Positions 11,810 to 23,765 of a stretch of 64,000 bases of DNA are shown piece by piece. A program made the position numbers and the translations under genes. Source of the DNA: Isoetes taiwanensis (Eukaryota; Streptophyta; Lycopodiopsida; Isoetales; Isoetaceae). The stretch covers positions 2,124,050 through 2,188,049 of the forward strand of contig JAJEKV010000108.1 in NCBI GenBank assembly GCA_021234155.1. Direction: 5' to 3'. The notes under the pieces were generated by a model. It searched no databases. It saw only the letters and a list, made by a program, of their open reading frames with translations, and was not told where the DNA came from. Every line of letters begins with the position of its first letter. Positions within the stretch are counted from its first letter, which is position 1.

Positions 11810-14800
11810 ATGAATAATTATATTCAACATCTTTGTTTTAGAATTCATGAGTCACATAAAGTGATAAAGAAGAAGGAGCAAGAATTAAGCTCAATGGCAG
11901 AACAACACAAGCAAATGGGATCAAAAATTGTAAAGCTTGGGCAGAAGCTCTCTAACTTGCAACAAGATTATTCTCTGCAAACCTTTGTGATCAATCAATG
12001 TAATCGAGAATTGAGATCTTGGATAAGCAAGTGCAGGAAGGAAGAATGCAAAGTCAAGACTTTGGAGAAAAGGTTGCAGCGCTTGAAGATGACGCCATTA
12101 GGTCTTCGAGAAAGGAATAGGAAAAGAAAGCCAATTGAGTCACTAAATCCGACTTGCGGTGCAGCAAGAAGAAGAATTTATGCAATCAAGAGAGTTCTCA
12201 ACACAAAAAAGGAGAAAAACAATGTTAGAGGTAACATAGGAAAGATTGTTAAAAGTATTGCAACAAAAGATGAGGTGTTAGCTATGTTGAATGATCCAAC
12301 GAATAATTCTTTGCGTAGAGGCATTCTGGAAATGGTCATGAATGAGATCTACTCTAAAATTGATGCAGATGAAGTGCAAGCCCTTTGTGATTCATCGTAT
12401 TAGTAGAGAAGCATCTGGGTTTTGTTTAAGTCATTCCAAGATGCTCTTAAATTATTGGGAACAAAAAAGGTTGTTGCACCTCGTCCTTATGCATTAAAGT
12501 TAATTCGACGGAGAAGAAACACTGCTATTGATGATATTTTAGGTGGCATGCACTCACTCGAGTCAGGTTGCCCATTCAATAAAAGCACGAAGAAAAGTAA
12601 TACATGTGAAAGTGTTGGCTTGAACGAGAACAACAATGTCTGGTTTGACATGGAAGCATTGCTGAAATTCATGGTTGTCTTTTATCAGGTATGTGCTTCA
12701 AGTCTGAATTTCAGTTTTATTTTGGACTGGTCTGGATTTCAGTTTTGTTTGGTTCAGTTTTATCTTGCTTCATGTAATTTCAGTTTTTTCTTGCTTCATG
12801 TCATTTCGTGCATGTTTCTGCCTGTACCCATATGATAACATGAAGATGCATTGTACTTAGTCCCCTAAAACTTTGTCGTAAGTATCACAAAGTTCCTGCC
12901 TGGAGCAAACATGTCTGAGTATCAGAAATCTAAATAGTGCATTAACACTTTTGGAACATAGCTCAACAGTTTAATACATGAAGAAAGATGAGAATAGAAA
13001 GGACCCACTTTATGCTCTCGTAGAGATGTAGAGAATAATTGTAATCATAGTAATAGTCTACATATATTTCTGAAATTAGCTGACTAACCTTTTCTTCTAA
13101 TTTCATCGCAACTTATACTGAGGCATTATGCATAGGAAACATTTAGTAAATAATAAATGAACGGATAAAAGTAGTGTCCATTCTCCACTGAGCTGTGTGG
13201 CGAGACCATCCCAGTAGAAAAATACAATGAACATTGGGGAAAATCAAGATTCAAGACAAATCTAGTCAATATGAACAAGATAAGCATAACACATATGGGA
13301 AAGAATGCCCAAATCCAGCTTCTTTTGTCTGAAATCCTTTCTCAATTTGCATGAAACAAAACCAAAACTGCATAAGGCACTAAGGCACTCTATTTGCAGC
13401 ATTTCTGCAGAAGTGCATCATGCTAAGCATATGAAATGAGCACGCAGTACCTTTTGCCTGTGCAGTTCAGCAACATATGGAGACCAGGGACCTGCTTAAG
13501 ACTCTGCATAATCACCAATTTAAAAAATCAGTCCCACTATTGTTCACCTGGAGCAGGGACAAATTCCTAACATCTTACCTGATAGGCATGAAGACATCCA
13601 TTCCTGTATGCATTCTTGTCCATGAATGCATGTCTTGAGGTTCGAGATAACAAGTCTACAGACACCAAAGTCACGTGGTCTAGAAATATGTTCGGCATCT
13701 GGCTAGCTCCAAGGATTCGCATGTCTTCTATTTTTGCCATTGCAGGAACAAGCTACAGTTTGTATAAAATATAAAAATCTAACTTTAAGCTTTCGTTATG
13801 ATTTTTAGATACATGAGGCTGAAGTGCGAGGCACACTAGAGATATGTCTCAAGCTTGATGAAATGGAATTAACCAATAAGAAGAAATTTGAGAGGGTATC
13901 AATAGTCCTGATGAATTATGCTCTTCATTCGGATTATGAGAAGAGAGGACAGAAGCCGAAGAAGGGCGAGAAACCGAGGGATCCAGAATGGTTTTCAGTG
14001 CAGTCGGAAGAGCATACATGGTGGCTTGGAATGTTCCAAGTGCAAAAGGAAAATTACAGTATATTGAAATGGGTCTTTGATCAGACCGAAATACCACGGC
14101 TAATTGGGCTCTATGAATCAGGAGAATTGTTAAAAGTTGATGGCCATGGTTCTTTCAAAATCAGGTTTCATTTGGCTTCAGACCTAAAGACTGAGAAGGC
14201 AATGTATAACATATCATCTACACCTCTGCAAACTCATAGCAATTGTATTTATTGCATGTACAAACTGAAAGAAAAAAAAGGAGGCAGAAGTAAGAGTACC
14301 TTGACATGTAACCAAGAATTACCGCCCGATAGGGACCAGAAGGATCCAAACTTTAATGCTATATTACCAATTCCCCTAGAAAGAGTCCACTTCTGCACAT
14401 TGCATGCATTGGTCAGAATAGTGGAGAAAATGATCCACCATAGTTGCTGTTTTGTGTGGAATATTAAAGGTAAGAAAGAAAGGGAGGAAGGAATAGCAAG
14501 AGTGGAGAAGGTTCTGTCAGAGGCCGAATTACATGGTGGTTTTGTTACACTGGAGAAGGATGAGAAGAAGTCAATGAAGAGTTCAGTGCCTGCCAAAGTC
14601 TCTTTGGGTGGTGGCAAAGCACGACGTTTTCTGAAAAACATGGATCCAAAACAAAAAGGCATGTTCGAATTTGGAAAGAAGCTTGTGCAGGCCGAGAAGG
14701 ATAGAACAGATAGAGCACAGTCAACCATTAAGAAATTAGAAGCATGGAATGCTTTGTCGGATTTAAATGCCCTGTTGCAGAAACATTCTTTTAATTCAGA

Positions 14801-15254
14801 GGAAGCAAATGCTTTTAAAGATAAAGTTTCAAAGTTTACAGCAGCATATATTGCAGCATGGGGAGAAAGTGAAGTCAGCCACTATATCCACATATTGCAT
14901 GCGCATGGACCCTGGTTTGCCAAAACATATGGTAGTCTTGCGGTTTGGAATACTCAAGGTATGGAAAAATCGCATAAACAAGCAAAAACAGCCTTCCATA
15001 GAGCAACGCAAAGAGGTGGCAGTACATTGACATCTAAACCCTTGTATCAAATGAATCAATGGTTCTATAGGAGATTGATTGCGAGGCATGAGAGAAATGT
15101 TAGACGAAGAGCAAATCCAGTTGTAGATAAGGCTATAAGTGAGTTGTCAAAAAAAAGGAAAAGGGAAGCTTGGATGAAGTCAAATGGCAAGGCAACACAA
15201 ATGGAATGGAGATCAAGAAGACAGCGAGTTGGAAGCAGCTGGAAATTGGAATAG
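11810..15254 (+). CDS. RNase-H-like transposase gene, interrupted by TAG TAG
   Basis: Exon A (about 11,810-12,688) and exon B (13,809-15,254) join in phase across a GT-AG intron (donor after TATCAG, acceptor TTTTTAG). Together they encode about 774 codons. Exon A starts with a coiled coil (residues about 20-110), then a basic stretch. It is broken by two adjacent in-frame TAG codons at 12,401-12,406, after which the same frame resumes. Exon B is 481 codons without a stop. It has a DLK motif followed by a CxxC pair (SNCIYC), then PLERVHFCTLHALVRIVEK, then a HILHAHGPWF region and a QGMEKSH motif before a basic C-terminus. That order (D, CxxC, LH-x-x-LRI-like, late E) resembles large RNase-H-fold transposase-like families seen in invertebrate genomes; this assignment is from memory of motif layout. 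D in DLK and E in GMEK are candidate catalytic residues. A real start upstream of 11,810 is possible. Confidence 0.5.
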
Positions 15255-15364
15255 ATACCTTCATGTAAACCTTCAGATACCTGCTATGTTGCATATGCCA
15301 CGGTATGCCTAAATTGTGAATCATATTCATATTGTCACAAGGTGCATGTCATAGTTTCTGCTAC

Positions 15365-15575
15365 CTCTTGAAGAAAATCTGCTATTCCTTTCCGTTCTAG
15401 ACATTTAAAGCCAGAGCTTTCAAAGAACTCCAATACATTGTCACAGGGGCCATTGTAGACAATTTTGCCCTCCGAAAGCAAAATTACATCATCAAATAGC
15501 TCAAATGTCTCTGGTGTTGGCTGAAGAATTGACATCAATACTGTACTTTGCATGACATGGACTGTGCAAACTTGG
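15365..15575 (-). pseudogene. Captured PDR-type ABCG transporter exon
   Basis: One exon of a full-size ABCG (pleiotropic drug resistance) transporter. It is bounded by an AG acceptor (rc of CTG at 15,576-15,578) and a GT donor (rc of CTAC at 15,361-15,364). It encodes the stretch after Walker [21 protein letters not shown], then GKIVYNGP, then a [13 protein letters not shown] end. This is about 70 residues of a protein normally near 1,400 aa. A degraded continuation with WHMQHSRYLKV near 15,260-15,310 may be the next exon. No other ABCG exon was found nearby. It starts 110 bases after the transposase stop, on the other strand and inside the TIR element, which suggests transduplication or an older insertion target. 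Confidence 0.75.
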
Positions 15576-17227
15576 CTGCATTAATAGAATGCATGCATTA
15601 ACAGATGGGAAAAACTGTGGTTTCTAAACTCACTCTACAGCTGGAAGATTTACCAATGCCTTAGATGCTAGTGTGCACAATTTGAATTAGCCAAGAAGCC
15701 TGTCACAGTTAAAGCTCTTCTCGTGCAGAAGCCTGTCACAGTTAAAGCTCTTCTCATGCCAATGTTTCCTGCTATGTCCCCTTGGGAGCTGCAACACTTT
15801 TGATGTTGATCTGTGCTTCAGAGTTGCATGATTTTAAAAGCTTAAAAGTACTTAGTTTACAGCTTTAGTAGAATCCACATATTGTTTCTATTTAGCAACG
15901 CAGGGGTATTTATCTTAAGCCTAGCTAGTCCAACCAAGATTTTTCAACAAAGTGACCTCTGTGACTCAGATGGTGTAAAAGATCACAGTAGCAACCAAAA
16001 GATGCAAACTTAAAGCAAAAGGAACACCAATGCTGCAGACCTGGTGTTATACAATAGAGATGCTTGAAAGAGGAAGCGCTTGGTAATGTGTTAGCTTCTG
16101 ATATATTTAATCCAACATGCAGGGCCTTAATCTACACAAAGAAATATATTCTGCAGGACCTTATTCTTAGTCTTATTCTTATGTAGAGAGAGCATGCATA
16201 TTGAGAAACTTGGTTGCATCAATATAAACATGTCACAAAAAGATGTCTTACAGTACCCATCTTCAATTGAGATGAAACATCCGATGGAAAGCTCATAGGA
16301 CATTGGCACACAGTGGCTGCATTATAAACAATTGTATCAAAGGTGAGCAAACCACCATCCTACAAAAGAAATTGTGCAACTGTACTATACCAAATACTAC
16401 AAATAATTACATTTATCTGTATACAGACTTCAACATGAGAACCAGAATTTCTGCACTAACTGCCAATGATGGATGGCAATGACTTCACTTTCTTTTTGAG
16501 CAATTATTCTTGATTGAAAATGGAAGGAGGAAACAAATTAAGAACGAGAAAGCTGCTTATGTTTTGCATCTTCATTTTGATAATAAATCATTGGCAGCAT
16601 ACGATTAATTTGTAAAGGTCTACAATTGCCAGCACCTAGCACCTGATGATGTTACATGGACTTTGCCAAGCAGACATCTAAGCACACATGCACTTTGCCA
16701 AGCAGACATGCACTTTGCCAAGCAGGCTTTCCTGATTGGGAGCAACACGTTGCATTTCTTGTAGCAACATTGGGCATGGAACTGTAGCCTTAACCTTGAG
16801 ATACATCACAAATTTTCCCTGATAATAGAAGATAGGCTCCAGCAGGAAGTGTTGGGGCTTCCTTAGCCAGTCACAAACCCTCCAGCTATTTCAGCTCCTG
16901 TTAACTACATGAAGTACATAATGCTAACTACTAAAGTAAACAAAGTTTTAAAGTAGACAAAGGCTCTTACCTCATTTTAAGCTTATGGAACTCGTTATGA
17001 AATTCCAACATTTTGTAGCAGTCCAATATAACCCAATGATCAAGTGTGCCAACAAAATAGTTACATTTGAGTGCAACAGATCTGTGGGTAGCTTGTATAA
17101 AACAGAATTTGGATCAAATACACATGGAGGCAGCTTGTATAAAACAGAATATGGAACACAAATTTCACTTTGGGAATTGAACCCAACAATTGGCCATTGC
17201 GACATTCTTTTTTTTTTTCTCTCTAGT
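15576..17227. other. Non-coding interior of the TIR element
   Basis: No gene recognised. There is a 33-bp direct duplication at 15,695-15,760 (GAAGCCTGTCACAG units). A short GCACTTTGCCAAGCAGACAT doublet lies near 16,690-16,730. A GCTTGTATAAAACAGAAT doublet lies near 17,090-17,150. Confidence 0.5.
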
Positions 17228-18472
17228 CTATTGTTCAAGAACAGCTCTCACATTGTGAGGAGGCATACAATCTTTACATTTGATCAAGCATTCTCTTCTA
17301 AAACCCACCTTTTTATCATTTCTAATAAATTGGAATTCAGAACATCCAGAAAGGGATTCCAATAGCTTTCTGCATTCTAGAAGTGACCATTCCTCCTCCA
17401 CATCTAGTGTGTATAAATGGTCGTTTCCCATGTCTATTGCCAGTTGCATCATCGGAGACCTTAAGTGGTGTTCTTCTACTGGTTTCCAAGAATAATGCCC
17501 ACTTTCCCAAAACTGTTTCCTCCTTTGCACATAGAAATTGCAATATAATGTTTGCTTGGGTAATCTATATCTGCACATAATAAGTCAGAAACAATCTAAT
17601 GGCATGCAATTTAAACCCAAAGAAATTTCATACCGAATATCATGCTACTTGTATCAACTGCATTACGTAATTTGCCCACCTGTCATGAAGTTTTCTCTTC
17701 CATTCGCCAAAAAATACTCAAAGCTTTTAGGATTCAACATCACGTAAAGTGTATGTTTGAGGGGAAACTTTCGCTGTGTTTACATCCTTGAAAAGATATG
17801 CAAATACTTTAAATGGTAATAAAACTTTTATTCCACATCTAACTCCTCCTCTTTTCGGTCAACATTCTTCCGACCTCGATTGCTAGCATGTAGCGATATG
17901 TCAGTCACTATTTGCATGTCACAAAACCCCTCGATATGAAAGTGAGGTTTGGCACATCCACTAACCTAAGTTTGCCCACTTTACCTTTTTTTTTTGTAGT
18001 GGTATTTATGGAACCAAATACCCCTATCTCTAAGAGTTGACATGGATATAGCAGAAATAGCAACTCACCAAGGCTAAAATGATGGACCTCCAATACACTA
18101 GTTATAGAGTGGATGAAAACTTTATCTTTAAAGTCGAGGAGCAAATACAATTGACTTCCATCTTTGGAAATTGCGGTTTGTTGGCTTACTTCTTCTTTGA
18201 GCATATCACTAAGACTATATGCATGTGCAACCATAATCTCATCCACTTTTCTACATGTTTGGCTAATTACAAACCCAACCACTTTGGCCTTCCAATGAGA
18301 AAAAATATCACCCAACTTTCTTCTCTTGACAACAGGTCACACCGATTGACGAGGCCTCATTGTAATCCATGATCCTAATGAAATATGCAACTCAATCCAA
18401 TTACCATTCATGTCCTTGCTATTTTTCACAATAATGTGGCTAATTTCAGATCGGCTGCTACCCATCACCTGC
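17228..18472 (-). pseudogene. Possible second gene of the TIR element, decayed or mis-spliced
   Basis: Protein-like text on the minus strand begins at MGSSRSEISHIIVKN (18,472) just after an AG acceptor. It runs to about 18,065, where HHFSLG meets a GTGAGT donor. One frameshift near 18,330 is needed. Further coding-like segments lie at about 17,740-17,670 (MLNPKSFEYFLANGRENFMTGG) and 17,568-17,228 (ends PPHNVRAVLEQ and a stop). No domain is recognised. Its position inside the right half of the element and opposite strand fit an accessory transposon gene. It could equally be an unrelated gene remnant. Confidence 0.3.
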
Positions 18473-18952
18473 ATTTGCATAGAAAAGCATTATTATTAAT
18501 TTAAGATGCACCAAATACTTGCTCTCTAGTGTCATGTCAAATATTAACAGAAATGCATTGCATGATTTAGTAAGCAATATTCTACTATTCATAAGCAATA
18601 CTACTACGACAATGAAGATGAAGAAGACAAAAAGAATTCAACAAAGATTCACTAGTACAAAGTATTAATGTAAAAGGTTAACTCTCTACTGGTTAAGGAA
18701 ATGATCATCAACATTAAGATATGATACCTGGAAGTTATACTCTGTAATATACACAGGGAGCAAACTCTGATATATTCACAAAGCTAGAATCTCAAATTGA
18801 GAATTCAGTTGCCTGCAAAAGGAAAAGTGAATACAGTGACCTGCAAAAGCAAAATGCAAATGCAAAAGTAAAAGCAAATCAAATAGGCCTCACATTACTC
18901 CATTTTCATTTTATCCATATAACACTAGAATTTTAACTGCTAAGATGTATGA

Positions 18953-19070
18953 GGTGTACCATATTGCTCAGTAATATATTTACTGATTAAGAACTATTCT
19001 TGAGTGCAGAAGTGTACCATATTGCTCAGTAATGTATTTACTGATTAAAGAACTATTCTTGAGTGCGGGG
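18953..19070 (+). repeat. Tandem duplication, about 58-bp period
   Basis: GTGTACCATATTGCTCAGTAAT through TTCTTGAGTGC occurs twice in a row with only two differences. It is non-coding. No gene was seen from 18,473 to 19,315. Confidence 0.85.
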
Positions 19071-19792
19071 AAGATTCCTCAACAAGCAGATCGTGAAAAG
19101 AAATTAATACCATAGTTAAGGAGAACATTACCTATTGTAGAACCCGTAGGTGATATATCATTGAGCCTGACTCTCAGCCTATGAATTTGATGGATATGAT
19201 TAAATCACCTGCAAAGCAAAACCAAGAGCATCAATATTAGCAAGTGTTAAAGAGGCAAACGAAGAACTTAACAAGAACTCTTGCAACAGGGAAATATAGG
19301 CCTTACGGTTGCATTTTACCTAGTCCAATCGTTCAAGAATCGAAAAATGAATGGTAACAAAAAATATGAATGGTGATCGAAAGCTCTGCACCGAATTGCC
19401 AGCAACGTCCGAATAATTTTTGGTAGAGATGTGATACTACTGATTTTTCTGTGCCAATCCTTACGACCTGTTCTATTCCATGCTTGAATCGGGAGAACAA
19501 GAAGGTCGTCAAGAGTAGAGAGAAGAATTAGGGGGAAATGAGAAGACCTAAATTTTGAATGCTTAATGGCGGTTCGTATTGAAACCAATTTTGGTAATTT
19601 TATCTTGCATTAAATAATATGGCTTCATAAATGACATTGTTTTAATGACCAAGTATTAATTGTTTGGTACAATTGCCATGGGGTGCCACCTAGGAATTCA
19701 GTGCCACGTAATTACGGCATAAAATCAACTTGAGCTATGCTCTCATTGGCTAGTATATTTTGCTGATGTGTTTTTTTTAATTAATCTATTTG

Positions 19793-19825
19793 GGACAAAA
19801 GATGATCTCATTTTTCCTCTAATGC
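19793..19825 (-). repeat. Right terminal inverted repeat (33 bp)
   Basis: Reads GGACAAAAG...CCTCTAATGC on the plus strand. It is the inverse of the left TIR at 11,078-11,110 with two mismatches. Confidence 0.75.
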
Positions 19826-20189
19826 CCCAAGGGCAAATCCTAGGGCTGGAGGGGTGACAAGCGAATATGCCATGTACCAAATACAGAGATTTCAAGAGGA
19901 AGCTTAAAGTTAAACATGGGGAACTTCCCAAGAGAAAAGCCTTATAAATAGGGGAGTACAAGCAGTTCGATGGGAGGCATGCATGCAAGAGTCAGAGTCC
20001 ACAAGCAAATTCAGAGGTTGTTTAACACAGTAGAAACGGAGGGACAAGAGTTATGGAAGGGACATAGAGGTTCGATGTAAGATTCAACACCCAGTTTAGG
20101 GTAGTCGCAAAAACTTAGGAATAATATGGACTTTCAGACTTATTCTACATCCATTAGCAATAAAAGGTAGATTTTCTGGAATACCTAGA

Positions 20190-20690
20190 GGATTGCCTCC
20201 TATAGACAATGCCATTTAGATCTATTTGGTGACTTCTGATTCTGTCATGCCAATGAGGGTACTGAGATCTAATATCCTATCCTTTGTGGAGATGAGGATA
20301 CAAGCCCGGAATGGATTTTATACTAAGCAGCAAAAGCTTGTCTATAGAGAACGTGCTTTGTCTAGAGAGGATAGTCTTATCAGAGATTTCGACATGTGCG
20401 ATGGGGAGGTTCTACATCTTATTCTTCGCGTGTCTGATATTGTTGAAGCTGCTGTAAAAAGCAGAAATGAGGACAAATACATTAAGATCCAACGTGCATG
20501 CAGTGTTAAAGATCTTAAACAGTTGATCTTTAAGAAGGACAATTTGGCAGTTGATGAGCAACAGTTGAATGTGGATGGAAAATACTTAGAAGACCAATAC
20601 CTTATTGAGGATCTAGCATTGAAGGGACGTGGTGCAGTGCATCTCATTCTTCAAAAAATTGCTAAAATTAGATCAGGACATGTTGATGGT
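20190..20690 (+). pseudogene. Ubiquitin-like double domain of a PI4K-gamma-type protein, truncated
   Basis: Plant PI4K-gamma (UbDK) proteins carry two N-terminal ubiquitin-like domains before a kinase domain. Here the frame reads IYLVTSDSVMPMRVLRS, then a first UBL ending GEVLHLILRVSD, then a second UBL with DLKQLIFKKDNLAVDEQQL and ending GAVHLILQKIAKIRSG. A TAG at 20,217-20,219 lies in frame just before IYL, inside the homologous part. No kinase domain is seen downstream: the frame runs on to 21,179 but without recognisable homology after about 20,690. It begins 365 bases outside the right TIR. Most likely a truncated pseudogene; use of a downstream ATG (20,247 or 20,253) could still give a UBL-only protein. 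Confidence 0.65.
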
Positions 20691-21479
20691 AATATTGAGA
20701 TCTTCATAACTACTCTGATTTCTTCGGGGCGCCGTATTCCTACTCCGAGAAGTGGTAATCTCGGCCTGAATTCCGTGGTTAGCTCGACCATATATGGATC
20801 CGCCATTATCCTATTGCAGCTCATCCATCCTTGCTCCCCATGTATGCCCCATCTGCCTCCAAGCAGGCTCCGAGGCATGCATCAGAAGCCCCATCAATGG
20901 ATGGGGCGTAAGAATAGGGACTACCCTAAACTGTTTTTTCTGCCACCGTACTTGCTCCTACAATGGCACCTGCAACCTGCAATGGCACAATCGTTTGAAC
21001 ACCCGAAATGTCATTTCGCACCAGGTGGTGGCTTGTTCTTGATGCCATGGGGACGGTCTTCAATTCAACGATCTCCATCCCATTTGCGCGTCCTTATATC
21101 ACCTTATGCATTTGTTTTTTTATATTTCTTGTGGAAAAATAAATATTGTTTTCTACTATTGTTTTGTACGATTTTATGAATGTTTTTTTTTTTTTATAGT
21201 AATGTGCTTGTATGCTACTCCATTGAAGATACATGTCAACCTAACAAGTTTTTAGTATGCTGCTCTCTTTTGCTAACACCTCTCAACTTACCAAGTTTAA
21301 TCAATAAGTATTGTCACTGGTTAACCATAACAGTAAGTATTGTCACATAATCACCCTAACCTAATGTCACATACTTGCATAGGAATTAACCTTAGAGAAA
21401 TGACCCCCTGTTTTGGTTATTATGAACATGCTTGTTGGCAACCTGGTGGTTAACCACTCAAGTTGCATGTTTAGGTTAA
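20691..21479. other. Unrecognised sequence after the UBL pseudogene
   Basis: An open frame continues from the UBL region to 21,179 but its sequence is hydrophobic and low in recognisable features. Two frames overlap without either looking like a kinase. Then comes AT-rich DNA with a short repeated AAGTATTGTCAC word near 21,310-21,345. Confidence 0.4.
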
Positions 21480-22048
21480 CTACTGGCATTAACCCAGGTG
21501 CATATGGACATAAACCCAGGAGGTTTTTCTAGACAACTAACCCAGGTGGGTTTTCTGGACAACTAAGTCTAGTGGTTAACCTAGACTTAGTGGTTTATCT
21601 GGACATGCAAGTCTAGTGGTTAACCTAGACTTCCAACTGAGGTGGTTTTTCTGGATATGCATGTCCAATGGTTAGGCTGGACATGTCCATATTTACCACT
21701 AGACTTGGTTGTCCAGGTTAACCAGTGGACTTGCATGTCCAGGTTTACTATTAGACTTAGTTGTCTAGGTTTACCACTAGACATGGTTGTCCAGGTTAAC
21801 CATTACACTTACATGTCCAGGTTTACTATTGTACTTGCATGTCCAAGTTTACAACTAGGCTTGGTTGTCCAAGCTAACCACTAGACTTGAGTGTCCAGGT
21901 TTACCATTGGACTTGCATGTCCAAGTTTACCACTAGACTTGGTTGTCCAGGCTAACCATTGGACTTGCATGTCCAAGTTTACCATGGGACATAGTTGTCT
22001 AGGTTTACCACTAGACTTGGTTGTCCAAGCTAACCAGTGGACTTGTGT
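21480..22048 (+). repeat. 26-bp minisatellite
   Basis: From about 21,717 to 22,048 there are roughly 13 units of GTTTACCACTAGACTTGG + TTGTCCAG type, each 26 bp, alternating between GTTTACC and GCTAACC starts. Units before 21,717 are more diverged. Three units equal 78 bp, so an open frame passes through and gives a 26-aa repeat (CPSLPLDLVVQANHW type). I regard that frame as a by-product of the array. Confidence 0.85.
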
Positions 22049-23765
22049 GACGTCTCCCGATCATATACGATGCTCCCATCATACGCGAACTAGAGATTCC
22101 CCCTCTTTGGCCATGCTACCATCGAGAGGCCGCCCATCTGACGTGGGATTCCCGATGGTGGGCAGGAATCCTACGTGAGAGAACTGGATGTGTCATTTAC
22201 CCCATTTCCCTCCGGATCCACATAGCAATGCGGAAGCGTATAACATGAGTACATACAACAAATAATATATATAACCACCCCGAAGGGTGGAGATCACCAT
22301 AACAATCATAACAACATAGACAGCAATGATGCATCCTACCCAAGGCTCAGACTCAAGGTATGATTGACGACTTGGGGTCTCCAGAGGTCAAAGCAGACGA
22401 AATTCATGGAAAATGGATTTGGCTAGCATAGAACATGGTCGTTGGGTAGTCCACTCCATCCGCCCCTCCTATGCATACTTTGTAGATATGCTAATAAGTT
22501 TTGAGACCGGACTATAGCCTGCCGGGGGCATAGCCAAAGGGACTATTCTTGGGTTGCATCTTCCCAGTCCCGATGAGGCATAATCCTGTCTTTGCATTTT
22601 ATGTTGTTATAGTTTTGATTGATAAATAAAGCTTGTCGTTCTTCCCAAAAAAATAAAATAAAAATAAAATAACTTCAAGATTTAGTTGAAATGTTGAACC
22701 ATGGCTTAGCAAATGATGAGATATTGACGTCTTCTCATGTCATGCCTGCACATGTATACGATCAATATTATTTCTCTATATGCATAGCGTTAAGATACCT
22801 CAAGCGTTAAAGATTCCCCAAACCCGTTCTCCACCATAGTTAGCACAACCCATGATGGAGCTAAGGGGGTGATGAAGATGATTACCAGGCCCCTCAATAG
22901 CAAGGGTAGAGGCAATACGCCTACTAAGTAGTACATTGCTGATCTAACATACAATGTAGTGTTCTGACTCAATTCAACTATATCATCAGCTATTCACCTT
23001 CAAAGACACATCGACGCAATGTACATGAGTTTTTTGCTGAGGAACTTATTCGAATAACTTCAGATAAAATATCATAAGAAAGCTTGTGCTTGTCTTGCAC
23101 TTCCTTTTTTCTGCATGTGGTTGTACATATCAACAATATTTCATGGAATAGTTTGATGTATATGTTGCAACATCAATGTCATAAATGGTGAGCAGGCTTT
23201 ACGAATTATGATTTTAGCCATGTAATAGGTAGACACATATCTTAATATAAATATGAGCTTACCATATTGAACGCCATCGGGCATAGATAAGATAAGATAA
23301 ATTTTTACGACCTGCATGCCAAATAAAGCATTGGATATCTTTGCTGCATACTTGCATTGGACGTATTAGTCGAAGGATATTTCCACATTTTGAAACTCTC
23401 ATTCACAAGCACTCTCCTCTACTATGACATTGATGATGTGCTGACATAGAAATGGATTTGGCACATGGAAAGTTGTCCATTGTTATTTGAATTATCAAAC
23501 ACAAGAAGGCAAATTGGAAAACCTCATTATGAGATTATAGCTAGCTTCGAAGCAGCAAATGCCTATTGCAAAATGCCATGGTAAAATTCACCTCCCTGAG
23601 CTAGAGTGCTTTAAGTGTTCCTAGATGCCCTAAAGTATTATAGTAGAAGATGTTGTTCCGATGTTGTACAATGTCTCTTGCACTATGAAATATATTGCAA
23701 AATGTAGGTTTGGAGATGCTTGACGTTATTGTAAATTAGGGCTGCCGTCTAGTGAAAAATTCACA

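Larger units (their letters stand above)
11078..19825 (+). mobile_element. Candidate 8.7-kb TIR DNA transposon with RNase-H-like transposase
   Basis: The ends 11,078-11,110 and 19,793-19,825 are inverted copies matching at 31 of 33 positions without gaps. Inside are a plus-strand two-exon transposase-like gene, an ABCG exon fragment and a possible minus-strand gene. Two divergently placed genes starting near opposite TIRs is a known plan for large cut-and-paste elements. No convincing target-site duplication is visible: the left flank ends TTGGGTT and the right flank begins CCCAAGG, which look inverted rather than direct. The exact outer ends therefore remain open. The superfamily is not assigned; termini are not CACTA-like. 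Confidence 0.6.

Noticed and set aside
14249-14728. 159-aa minus-strand ORF
   Set aside because: Shadow of the transposase exon B, which has clear motifs on the plus strand.
11078-19825. CACTA or MULE superfamily assignment
   Set aside because: Termini do not begin CACTA and no 9-bp duplication or MULE-type transposase motif is visible.
21480-22048. CRISPR array
   Set aside because: Units are contiguous 26-bp tandem copies without unique spacers, in a eukaryotic context.
21642-22178. Open frames encoding a 26-aa repeat protein
   Set aside because: They are created by the 26-bp minisatellite (three units make 78 bp) and have no independent coding evidence.
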